From Auriscalpium vulgare (taxonomy: Eukaryota; Basidiomycota; Agaricomycetes; Russulales; Auriscalpiaceae): a stretch of 64,000 nucleotides of DNA. Under the pieces are notes generated by a model, which worked only from the letters and a program-made list of their open reading frames with translations, searched no databases and was not told the origin of the DNA. The stretch covers positions 57,237-121,236 of the forward strand of contig JAHBBC010000051.1 in assembly GCA_019915015.1 (NCBI GenBank), written 5' to 3'. Shown here piece after piece: positions 23,201 to 32,425 of the stretch (position 1 is the first letter of the stretch; every line of letters starts with the position of its first letter). The translations under genes were made by a program, and so were the position numbers.

Positions 23201-23694
23201 TCTTATCTCGGCCCACGAGGGGCCGTGCCTGGCCGCTTCGACACTGTATTGGTCAACACGGGAGCGGGCGATGGCGACGGAGTCCAAGGTGTGCTGCAAC
23301 AGGTTAGATATCGACTGCTGCTAAACTTCACGCAGGGTATCGCGTCGCGCAGCTACGCGCCATCTTCAGCCTGCCTGTGAGGGCTCGAGAGGCCGTCTTC
23401 CCTCCGCAGTACGAGGGCCCGAAATACCTGGCCTTTGTCGAGTGGTTTTCGCCATTCACGGGCGCTGCAGAGCCTGACCACCTCATGTACCGAGTGAAGC
23501 GGTCATACCGGGCGGATGGTGTGAGGCAGTCGGCCGTGGTGGACATCGGGGCGATACGGCGGAGCGTGCACCTTCTTCCACGATTTGGTGCGGTCGTGCC
23601 GCGTCACTGGAGGTCCGACAACGTCTTGGACGTCTGTGACTCGTTCCACGTGTCTTCTTTCGTAGACAGACATACATACATCACCATATACTAG
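20238..23694 (+). CDS. Plavaka-type (CACTA/EnSpm-like) DNA transposase, intact
   Basis: Exons 20238-21191, 21248-21571, 21623-23288 and 23336-23694 (about 1,100 aa); introns are 47-56 nt. An N-terminal zinc-finger-like start (CGGC, residues 8-11, with later His/Cys) is followed by a 150-residue acidic linker. The catalytic domain has family hallmarks: FSSDKT, a SAYPLYLTIGNIAKE segment with KPSKQAQILIGYLP, then GDYPEQALVACVK with a CPKC pair, PFWEDLPYSNVF, TPDILHQLYQGM and NTEATERLHIDYAK. I take Asp in SDKT, Asp in GDYPEQ and Glu in TEATERLH as candidate DDE residues. The C-terminus is YRVAQLRAIFSLP...SSFVDRHTYITIY. The start is ATG 20238; the frame upstream has no ATG. No internal stop after splicing, so it is potentially active. 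Confidence 0.88.
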
Positions 23695-23927
23695 TCCTAT
23701 AGTCCATTTGATATGCAGGCGTCGTGAACGTTCATCTCAAGGCAGACAGGTAGCACACAATGCGTCAAGAAATCATTCATTCGAAGCGTCAACGGTATGG
23801 ACGGTGATGGCGGGTGAAAATTTCTACGGCGAGATACTCAGGTTGGTGGCCCGCGCACCGGCTGAAGGCGAGTCAGTGCACGCAAAAAAAGCAGGCCAAA
23901 GGACACGGACAGCGAGCCCACTCCACG

Positions 23928-24269
23928 CTACTCGCTGCCGTAGACTGTAGCGACGCCGTTGATGAGGTCGACGGCCTCAGCGAGGTCAACGCGTGAGCGA
24001 TCGTTGGCCTTGTCCCCTACTTTGAGCTTCAGGTTGACGGTGCGCACAACGGGGAGACCGGATGGCCGCGCGTGTGGCAGGTTCAGCGCCGGTGGGATGG
24101 AGTACGATGTGCACGACTTCTTGCCGTTGGGAGTGACGCGAACGTCGATGACCTGGGCGAGCAACCATCAGAGGGAGTGCGGTAGGTATAGTCAATGGAT
24201 ACGCACTATGGTCCCTTGGGCTTCAAGGTCAATCTCGAGCATGACGAGGGAGAGAGTGTTGGTCGGCAT
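23928..24269 (-). CDS. Small accessory protein, 95 aa, unknown function
   Basis: Exons 24269-24207 and 24152-23928, with a 54-nt GTGCGT...CAG intron in phase 0. The protein is beta-strand-like at the N-terminus (LSLVMLEIDLEAQG) and continues IDVRVTPNGKK, RTVNLKLKVGDKAND. No family is recognised. It is convergent with the transposase gene, whose stop lies 233 bp to the left. The stop and splice sites are clean. The interval 24270-24998 to its right has no gene that I can support. Confidence 0.55.
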
Positions 24270-24998
24270 GGTTGACGGTAGGCACATAAGAATGGGTCGT
24301 AATGTTCGCTGCCGGCGGGGTGTCACAGGCCGTCACACCCAGCTCCCTTGGCCTTCAAGGTACTTACGCTGTCGGGGTCTGGTCGGGCTGCATGCTGAGC
24401 AAGGCAAGTTGTCGGGCTCACTCCAATCATTTTGTATGCTAACTAGCTCTACAGGATACGTTACAACAAGTGGGCGTCCTCCTGTCCGACACGACGGACG
24501 CCGTTGTCAGGCTGCCAGAGTCGGGGGTCGGCACAGTGAGTACACCCCTCTGTCCTTCTCTGAGGACTTAATCTGCATGACTGATCGCAACCCCGCCCTT
24601 CGCCATGCGTGGCGTGGGGCCGAGTCATTGCCTGCGGGCGCCGAAGATACCGCGAAACCCCGCCCCGCGATCTCAGCGCAAGCCGCCGCCATTCATCCGG
24701 TTACCTGTGGATACACCGCGCAGTTGTCGACCGGACCCGCTCCACCATTCCTGAGACACTGCACGAGGTCGGCGGCGCACACGGCGTACATCCCCCACCA
24801 CTCTTAGCGATGCCGCGGCCGACGTGCATCGATGGACGAACAGTCCTCACCGATCGACGGCCCCCCATGATCATCTCGACTGCCCCGTGTTGGCCGGGGT
24901 TGTGCTTGAATATATGAGCCGGCGCGGGCAAGTCGTACGCGCAATCTACTAAGTATCCTATCCATCGCCCGTCTTCCTCGCCCACGCCCTACCCACCC

Positions 24999-25490
24999 AT
25001 GCGCATTGACACCCCCCAGCCGGGCTGGATGCGCGAAGCTCGCAAGAAGGCCACCGAGCTGAAGAAGCGCGAGGAGCGCTTCAAAGAATGGTGCGCCCTT
25101 GCCGAGTGCCCACGGATGATCCAGCTGACAAGGCAGTGCAGGAGGATTGGGAAGCCCGTCTCGGGCTACGTCTGGATCAAGGGAGGTCTTGCCTGGGACC
25201 CGGACCAGGGGGTGTGGCGACACAGACAGGCAGCCGGGAGGGCGAGCGCGTTTGGGCCAAGCAGGCCGCCCCCGCGCGATCCCCGAGAGCGCGCGATCGC
25301 GGAGGTGGACACGCGCTCGCAGCCGCTCATGGAGGCGGTTGCGGAGGCCCCAGTGCAGGGGAGCTGGGGTGGGTGGTCCTGGGGGGGCTGGGGTGCGGCG
25401 GAGAGCGTGAGTGGTTGGACCGGCGGCTGGGAAGGTTGGACCGGCGGCTGGGGCGAGGAGAGCGTGAGTTCCCAGTCGGGGGGCTCGTGA
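24999..25490 (+). CDS. Small WG/GW-rich protein, 163 aa
   Basis: A single exon from ATG 24999. The N-terminal half is basic and helical (MREARKKATELKKREERFKEW) with a conserved GYVWIKGGLAWDP motif. The C-terminal 45 residues are glycine/tryptophan repeats (WGGWSWGGWG, WTGGWEGWTGGWGEE). A diverged, broken copy at 14253-14717 keeps both the VW-K-GG-WDP motif and a GW tail, so this is a real, selected coding sequence. WG/GW tails are known to dock Argonaute proteins in other systems; a role against RNA silencing is only a hypothesis here. Confidence 0.7.
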   Translation: MRIDTPQPGWMREARKKATELKKREERFKEWCALAECPRMIQLTRQCRRIGKPVSGYVWIKGGLAWDPDQGVWRHRQAAGRASAFGPSRPPPRDPRERAIAEVDTRSQPLMEAVAEAPVQGSWGGWSWGGWGAAESVSGWTGGWEGWTGGWGEESVSSQSGGS

Positions 25491-25695
25491 GCGCATCAGC
25501 ACGACAATATAGTTGAGGCATAAACATGATATTGAGAACGAAACACAGTCACTAATGTAAGCTAGTCAATGTAAGCTAGTAATGTGGGGTTGGTACGTCC
25601 GCGCAACACGCACAAAACGACCCTCGCTGCTGTCTGAAAGGAGGCCATGAGCGACGGTCAAGCAGCGCAGGGAAAGCACGCACCACAGGCGAGCC

Positions 25696-26211
25696 TTAGT
25701 GCTGCTTGTCTGCGGACGAAGACTTCACGTCGTCGCGGAGAGGCGTTGCGGGCGCACGGGTCCCAAACTCGCTCATGGGGGGCAGATGCACTGCAACCGG
25801 GTTGGAGGGCACGCGTCGGTGCGAGCCTCGCGAGGACGCGGCGCGGCGGTGTCCCTGCTTGCGGCGCAGCGGCGGAGGGGAGAGCGGGGTAAACAGCGGG
25901 GCGTCGTCGCCGGAGAGATCGGCCGCAGCGTGCTGCTGCGTGGCGACAGGTGAGGGTGGAGGAGCTGGAGGCATGCCCGTCCCAAACGTGGCAGAAGCGC
26001 CGGCACCTGGCATTGGCGGGGCGTTGGTGGGGAAGCTGGTGAAGACGAAGGGCGAACCGGTCGCGCGGCCTGCAGCCCACGCAGGGAGCGCAACATCGAG
26101 AGTCTGAAAAAGCTGTCAGCAGGGTGTGATCAAGGCCAGTGTTGGGGGACGGACATAGCGCCCTGGGGCGGCGAGGGTTACGTTGATGTTGAGGTTCCAA
26201 ACAGGCGACAT
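25696..26211 (-). CDS. Small Pro/Ser-rich accessory protein, 154 aa
   Basis: Exons 26211-26155 and 26103-25696. The 51-nt intron has an unusual GTCCGT donor and a TTTTCAG acceptor, and the join keeps frame (PGRY then TLDVALPAW). A short beta-like start (VWNLNINVTLAAPG) is followed by a low-complexity Pro/Ser/Arg-rich, probably disordered region. No known family. The arrangement of a short first exon ending after a G-x-x motif resembles the 23928-24269 gene. Confidence 0.5.
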
Positions 26212-26423
26212 GATGGAGGGCCGAGACTGGAGAGAGCGCTGGGAAGAGAAGAGGTTCGCTGGCGAGAGAGTTCACCGACTCCATCAGTGGCTGTGCAGGG
26301 TACACTTACGCGGGCAAAGTGGCACTCACGCGGGCAAAGAGGCAGCGCGTGTGGCTGTGCACGCATGGGCGCTGCCGCGTTACACAATCTCCGGACACTG
26401 TCGACTCTGCCGACTGCCAAGCT

Positions 26424-27392
26424 ATGTCCTCAAGTCAGAATACTGTGCATGTATCGCTGCCCAGACCTGGCAAGGTCGAAATTCAGTATCTCCCCGAGAT
26501 CGACCCTCTCACGGGGCGGCCGAGTCCTCTGGTGCGTCGCCGGATAAGCTTGCACCGCGTCCTTGCTGACTGCACCTCTTCTTGCCAGTTCCTCGAGGTC
26601 GATGGATCTCAGCGCCAGAACATAGAACCGCAAGATGGGCAACATGTAGCAGCGAGTATCTCCAGGAGAGACGAGAGAGTCAAGTCCGAGCCACGGTGCG
26701 TGCCCCACTCTGTCAATCATGGACGCATCTGCCACTACTGAGCTCCTACGGACAGCTCTCCATATCAGGCGCGCTCGTCGCCCCGAATCGTCAATGACGC
26801 TGCCGAGGATGTGCCCGGCGATTCCCCCGCAATCGCACGTCGGGAGAGCAGCCCACTTGCGCCGCCAGAAGCGGGCTCGCCACCTGGCGAGGCCGCATCA
26901 GTTGGCGACAGTGGCGTGTCCGAGACCCAGCTAGCAGGCACGCAATTCACGTTCGACTCGGGCTCCAGCCAGTCGTACACGGAGCCCGACTCGGACGCCA
27001 TCAATCCGCTCATTTTCGTGTCGTCGTCGCTGGCCCCGTCGTCGCCGGCACACGTCGCAGACGGCGAGGCGTCGCAAGCCCCGGAGGATTCCATAGCGAG
27101 TGCAGGCTTGCAATTGAGGTGCGTAGCAATCAACGACCAGTCAGCGCACGGGCAGATTTGTAACGAACGCCGCAGCGCCCAGGACATACTCACTACGACG
27201 CCCTCGCGCCTGCGGACCCCCTCGGGAGTGCGGACGCCTGCAAGGTACCGCGCTATTGACAATGGCTGGATAGAGCCACCTGTCACGCCATGCAAGCGAC
27301 GCCGCGAGGGCGACCGTGCGGACTCCGAGCCCCCGCGTGCTCGGGGCATCCGCGGTCCCACATTCACGGCAAAATTTAGCGGGCCTCAGTAG
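26424..27392 (+). CDS. Accessory protein, about 270-280 aa, disordered C-terminus
   Basis: Exons 26424-26531, 26589-26695 and 26757-27392; introns of 57 and 61 nt with GTGCGT donors. The start is beta-like (TVHVSLPRPGKVEIQYLP), followed by FLEVDGSQRQ and a long Ser/Pro/acidic stretch, ending in a basic segment (TPCKRRREGDRAD) that could be a nuclear signal. A further intron (GTGCGT after LQL, acceptor CGCAG before CGCCCAGGAC) is possible and would remove about 18 residues without changing frame. No family is recognised. The gap 27393-27857 holds nothing that I can support. Confidence 0.5.
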
Positions 27393-27857
27393 TGCGTGCA
27401 CTGCGCCGCGCCCGCCTGCCATGAGCGCATTCGGCGGTGCGCAGGCGATCGCTACGGGGCGCATGCATGGCTTACTTACCTCGAGGCGTATCGCACTCAC
27501 ACAAATGTAATTGACTTGGCACTCTCCTTCCCATGTGTGGCATGCCTCAAGAAATATCTGATTGCGCAAACAAGACACAAGCCTACGAACACGGTGCTAC
27601 TCTGAATTGCTGCAACACGCTCTCGGCAACCCCGCAGGCCCCGCCCGACTGTGGCCCAACCTAGATGGCCCGCAGCCGGCTTCCGCCTTTCACTCGGGGG
27701 TCGCCTGAAGGCGGGCGCGCTTGCGCACGCTCGCCGATTGACGTGGGGGCTGTGGGCTCGACCGCTTGGCGGCCGCGAGTCTGTTCGTCCGATTGGCGAC
27801 CGCAAGGCTGGATCGTCTGGTGAGAACAGGAGAGTAGGGATATGTTTGCGAGGGCAC

Positions 27858-28871
27858 TCACGGCGACGAGAGCTCGGAGGGACCAGCGCTGCGGCCGGCC
27901 AGGTCGGAAGCCCGCCGGCGCACCGAGTCGCGCAGAGGCTGGTCCGGAGCCGTCTGGTCATCGAGGTCGTAGGGGATGTCTGGCTGGCCGTCTGCAAGCT
28001 CGTCGACGTCTGCCTCAGAGGCGCTATCTCGCTGGGCGTCGTGCTGAACGCCGCTGCGGCCCTCCAGGAGAGCGAGAACGCGAGGGTTCGTCATCTTGAA
28101 GTACCCGGGAGCGCCGTCCATGGGCACGAGCTGAGCCTCGGACGGAGTGAGGACAAGCATGCCGTCGGCAGCATACTCGCCCCAGTCCGAAGGCGTGTTG
28201 GCTCGTATGCCATCATCGGACGGCGTGGTCGCGTGCGGGGAAGCCGTGTGGGTGCTCGGCGCGACGGGCTGCTCGGCGGTTTGGGGGCGCTCCTCGGGAG
28301 GAATGGTGTGGTTCATGGCAGCGGGTGCGCGCATGGCGCCGCGCACGGGGGCGTCCTGTCGATCTACGGGGGCGTCCTGTCGATCTACGTCCATCGGCGC
28401 GCCTGTGCCAGTAGGACGGCGGGTGCCCGAGACGTCGCCTTGCCTGGGTGCGGGCGTCGCAGCTGGCTCACAGGGAGCTGGGGTGCCCCCGGTGCGGTTT
28501 TCATAGAGCGGAGGTTGGGCGGCCTGGGGGAGAGGTGCGGCGGCTCGGACAGCTTGCGCAGCCCCGCGATGCTTTGGCTGCGAGACAACTCGCATGTGCT
28601 AAACAGAGAGGGTGTCAAGATACGCCGCTCGGGGTCAAAAACTGAACACGCACCGTGGGGACGCCGCCGTCGTCGGGCTTGAAGCTCACCTCCAGCGTGC
28701 CGTGCCCTGATACCACAACGTCCACATCTTGAAGAGTATCCTGGAGGCCCGGTAAGCGCACAGGTTGGAGTCCGGGGACCGACGACTGACCTTTGGCCAA
28801 AACGCCATTGAGTGGAGAGGGATGAAGGCGGAGGGCGAGGGTGCGTCGCGTGTTGTTGAAGTCGCGACCAT
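27858..28871 (-). CDS. Acidic disordered accessory protein, about 302 aa
   Basis: Exons 28871-28791, 28740-28654 and 28598-27858, introns about 50 nt; ATG 28871 or internal ATG 28808. Exon 2 is beta-like (DVDVVVSGHGTLEVSFKPDDGG). The long third exon is Pro/Ala/Asp-rich and contains a duplicated DRQDAPV word. No family is recognised. The frame is continuous across the two joins, but the first exon is the weakest call. It faces the TET/JBP gene divergently across the palindromic repeats at 29.1-29.5 kb. Confidence 0.5.
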
Positions 28872-29092
28872 CGGGGTTGGCAGTCCGTGGGAAACGACAA
28901 CCAGAATCCCGCTCAACCCACTGCGCCTCGACCGACCACCCTCCAACGCCCCCCACCCTTCGACAGCGCCCACGGATTGACCAGCCGAAGATAGGCGAGG
29001 AACACAGCGAGCGGTTGCACGTGAGTCGTTGGGTCTTGTTTCGTTTCTCTTCGGCATTCTCCCCGCCACGCGCGGGCTTTCGACGCGTCTCG

Positions 29093-29531
29093 CGCGATGC
29101 GCGTCGTCGGGACGCGTCTGCGCAGCCTTGTACGACGCTACACCAGGCGGCTCTGGGCTGCGCAGACGCGTCCCGACGACGCGCATCGCGCTGGGCACGT
29201 TCTTTTTTGGGTTCATCTGTGGCCGTCTCCGCAGTACGCACGCCGTTTCGACGCGTCTCGCGCGATGCGCGCCGTCAAGACGCGCCTGCGCAGCCTTGTA
29301 TGACGCTACACCAGGCGGCTCTGGGCCGCGCAGACGCGTCCTGACGACGCGCATGGCGCTGGACGCGTTTTTGTTCGTGCTCAGCTGTGGTCTTCTTCCC
29401 GCTGCCCGCGCCCTTTGGACGCGTCTCGCGGTACGCGCGCCGTCGAGCCGCGCCTGCGCAGCCTTGTATGACGCTACACCAGGCGGCTCTGGGCTGCGCA
29501 GACGCGTCCCGACGACGTGTATGGCGCTGGA
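29093..29531. repeat. Three tandem hairpin-forming repeats (168-bp period)
   Basis: Copy 1 is a perfect inverted repeat with 35-bp arms (29093-29127 and 29156-29190) around a 28-nt loop. Copy 2 has arms 29261-29295 and 29324-29358 with several mismatches, and copy 3 (about 29429-29531) is looser. The loop sequence (GACGCTACACCAGGCGGC) is conserved in all three. Long ORFs through here in both directions are products of the symmetry. Confidence 0.9.
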
Positions 29532-29710
29532 CGCGTCTGGTCGCGGCGCAGCGGCGCCCTCCTCTTTCTCAACATGAAACTAGCTTGCCTCTACTGACAA
29601 GAGTTGCCACAGGACGTAGCTCGACGTGCAAGGCCCGCAGACTTCGCTGCGTTGGGCGCGGCCGTCATCCTGGGGAAAGGCCGTCTGTCAGGTCGATTGA
29701 GAGGCTACTG

Positions 29711-29778
29711 AGGTGCGCCACTCATCCGTTGTTTGTGTGCCAAGAGGTGCGCCACTCATCCGTTGTTTGTGTGCCAAA
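29711..29778. repeat. 34-bp direct duplication
   Basis: AGGTGCGCCACTCATCCGTT and the bases after it are repeated head to tail at 29711-29744 and 29745-29778. The rest of 29532-30257 has no supported gene, though short exons upstream of the TET/JBP gene cannot be excluded. Confidence 0.9.
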
Positions 29779-30257
29779 GCTGATTGCTCTCCCAGCTCTC
29801 CCAGCGGCCCCAGCTTGCCCAGTGCAGGTGTGCGTCAACAGCCAGAAAAAAACCAGGTGAGCACTCGTCCTCTGCCAGCCCGCTCACTCTCTGTGCCAGC
29901 GGCGCATGCTGACGCAGCTGCATTTCATTCCTGCGCGGCAGTCGCGCTGTGCGCGCGAAGGGCGTCTGCAAGCAAAGGTCAAGGTGAGTTTGCCAGCTGT
30001 CTGCTCATTCATGGGCTGCGCAGATGCGGCGCACACGCTGACATGCCTTGTTCAGGTTGCGGGAGCCAAGCCGCCAAGGGAAGGCCTACAGCAAGCACCC
30101 AGGGTGAGGATCACGCTGGCACCAGGTCTCTCGAGAGGCGTGCGGAGCGTGCGCGCGGCGGGTACGGGCTGCGCTGGCACACGTCCACAAACGCTGACAC
30201 GTGTCGCCAAAAAGCTGCTCCTCGCAGGCAGGCATAGGAAGACGTGAGACAAAATGA

Positions 30258-32011
30258 GTGGAAGACGCACAGTACGCCGCCGTTCTACTGCGCCTTTACG
30301 TTCTGCTGAGCATGCTGCCTCCAGACGCGGTCAAAAAAAGGCTACGACGCCAATTACTCGTCCCTCGACTTCGACCTCGCGCGTGCCATCGAGGCGTCAG
30401 TTGCGCTCAGCCGCGCGAACGCGCGCTCAAGTTCGCCGGGCGGAGGTGATGCCGCATGCGAGAGAGAGGAGGCTAGGGGGTCGGGCGTGTCAAGTGAGCA
30501 GGCGGAAGCCGCCCGGAGCGCGGCGCGTGCGCGCGCCCGCGAGCGGCGGGAGTATGAAGACACGCAAGACGAGGAGAGGGCGATGCGGGTCGTGGAAGGC
30601 GAGGACCCCCAGAAGACCCGCAAGAAACGGCACCGGCGCGGCCGTCGCAAGGCAGCGAAGCCAAGGACCCAGTCAGGCCTGCCTCTGCCCACTCAGCACA
30701 TGGCGGACACCCACGCCTCCCATTCAATCACGCACTCGGAGGCCGTCCCGGCTGACACCATGGCCGACTTCAAGGTTTCCAGCGCAGGGTGGCGGGGAAC
30801 GACGGCTTTAGACGAGGTCGCGGCGACATACCTCGACAGGCTCGTACCGCCGGAGGAGCTGGTGGAGAAGCATGCGTTTCGGGTCCAGCACTGGGATGGA
30901 ACGTGAGTGACGCCGGCACGTATTTGATTGGCCATGTCGGGGGCTGATTCTTTGCCTCAATGCACTCCCCAGTGGCAGCAAGTCGGTGGCCGACCGCGAG
31001 GACCGGATACTGGTACAATTGGCTGGTCGGCCGCCTACGGACAAAACCTGGCCCGACCAAGCAAAGAGCATGAGCGAAGTGCTAGATGAAGTCGCCCCGC
31101 TTGTTGATTTCGAGCCCGGCCCTCATCAGCGCGGGCGATACCCTTTTCTGCACGCAGGGTTTACTCATGGCGGAGGGTCGGAAGTGCGTGTTTGCCAGTG
31201 CTTGTCGCTGAAAATTGAGCACTCACTTTTGATCCTCAGGAGCCTCATAATACAAAGGCCGGGAGCAGTGACCACCAGCTGGCAAGATCACGCATCCTGG
31301 CACACGAAGGCATTCAGCGCGCGGCAGGGTTCCAGAGCAGTGAGTGTCTCCCTCTGCAGCTCCCACTCGACGACTCTCAACGCGACACACACGCATTGCG
31401 GCATGTTAGGCGCAACGTCTCTCAACGCACCTCGTCTCTTTGGCCGCCTGGATGAAGTCGTGGAGGACGTGCGCGCGCGCAGGCCATTCCTCGAGAAGCC
31501 CTTCGCGCGGAGCGTGTTCCCCATGGCCACGTTCAACTTTGGACCACGGGCGTTGACCGTGCCCCACCGGGACTCAAAGAATGTGCCGTTCGGGTGGTGC
31601 GCAATAACTGCGCTCGGAAACTACGACTACAAAAAGGGAGGGCATCTGATTCTATGGGAGCTGAAGCTGATCGTAGAGTTCCCCCCCGGCTCCACTATAC
31701 TCATTCCGTCGGCACTTCTCACCCATAGCAACACCCCAATCCAGGACGGCGAAACGCGGCAGTCCTTCACACAGTGGTGCTCAGGCGATCTGGTTCGCTG
31801 GCAAGCGTACGGCCAGCGCACGGAGAAAGCACTTGAGCGCGAAGACCCGGAGCTCAAAAAACACCTAGACGAAGAGATCGATCTCCGGTGGAAGCGGTCG
31901 GTGGAGTTATTTTCAAAGAGGAGGGAGCTCCAGGACGACGTGAGGACGATGCGCGAGCGTTTGAGGGTGATGCACGGGCAGGGCGTTTCAAACCCTGCCA
32001 TGGTTGATTGA
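30258..32011 (+). CDS. TET/JBP-family 2-oxoglutarate/Fe(II) dioxygenase, 5' frameshift
   Basis: Exons 30258-30902, 30973-31183, 31240-31339 and 31410-32011; introns 30903-30972, 31184-31239 and 31340-31409. The catalytic part is in the last exon: the HxD iron ligand (PHRDSKN, 31565-31573), GGHLILWELK, the second His (LLTHSNTP, 31724) and the 2-oxoglutarate-binding Arg (GETRQSFTQW, 31757), matching basidiomycete TET/JBP proteins that oxidise 5-methylpyrimidines in DNA. Upstream are a basic coiled region (RERREYEDTQDEERA) and KTRKKRHRRGRRK, probably nuclear or DNA-binding. The N-terminus from ATG 30258 is in a different frame from 30340 on; the A7 run at 30333-30339 holds one A more than an open frame needs. 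The catalytic triad is complete. Confidence 0.82.
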
Positions 32012-32425
32012 CTTAGCTGCCATGGTACCATAATTTATGTGCATACTGTAGATATTATGTTCTATGGTCCTCTGGACAAGTGCTACCCAATACTGTCAAT
32101 ACTGGCTTGGTTTGTGCCAGAGGGATGTGTTTTGTAGTACAGGTGACATGGATGTCACATGTGACCAGCACAGTGACAATTCACTCGGGAAATCAGTACC
32201 AAATCGCAACACATATTGCTGGTCAGTGGGCAACCCAATCGACTTCATTTTTGGTGTGTGTGGTGCCCCCACTGAGGTGTACCTGCATGCCAAGTTTCAC
32301 GCTGAAACTCCAACATTTTCATTTTGGGGTGGGGTTAGACATCTGTAAGGCATTAATTAGTATAGAGTAGGTTTCCAGAAGTAGCATCTCAGCTGCTCCT
32401 GTCGGGGACCGCGGCGTACCTATCG
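32012..32425. other. Gap between the TET/JBP gene and the minisatellite
   Basis: AT-richer DNA with no gene or repeat that I can support. It contains the 3' flank of the TET/JBP gene. I looked here for the right end of the Plavaka-type cluster and found no inverted repeat matching the 15-17 kb region. Confidence 0.5.

Larger units (their letters stand above)
16853..32011. mobile_element. Candidate Plavaka-type composite element: transposase, accessory genes and TET/JBP
   Basis: Eight genes in strictly alternating orientation: 16853-20048 (-), 20238-23694 (+), 23928-24269 (-), 24999-25490 (+), 25696-26211 (-), 26424-27392 (+), 27858-28871 (-), 30258-32011 (+). A decayed relative of the transposase end and of the 24999 gene occurs together at 14.2-15.2 kb, which supports co-mobility of at least those two. 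I could not find terminal inverted repeats or a target duplication, so the limits given are just the outer genes. It could instead be a transposon next to unrelated genes. Confidence 0.45.

Noticed and set aside
20238..23694. KDZ-type transposase, suggested by the neighbouring TET/JBP gene
   Set aside because: The SDKT, LTIGNI, QAQILIGYLP and TPDILHQL motifs are of Plavaka type; KDZ hallmarks were not seen.
23959..24807. Plus-strand ORF of 282 codons
   Set aside because: It overlaps the spliced 95-aa minus-strand gene and shows no protein-like conservation.
27651..28682. Plus-strand ORF of 343 codons
   Set aside because: It lies opposite the spliced acidic gene at 27858-28871, which has matching introns; the plus frame is low-complexity antisense.
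28615..29860. Long ORFs on both strands across 28.9-29.6 kb
   Set aside because: Produced by the inverted-repeat hairpins; the peptides mirror each other because the DNA is palindromic.
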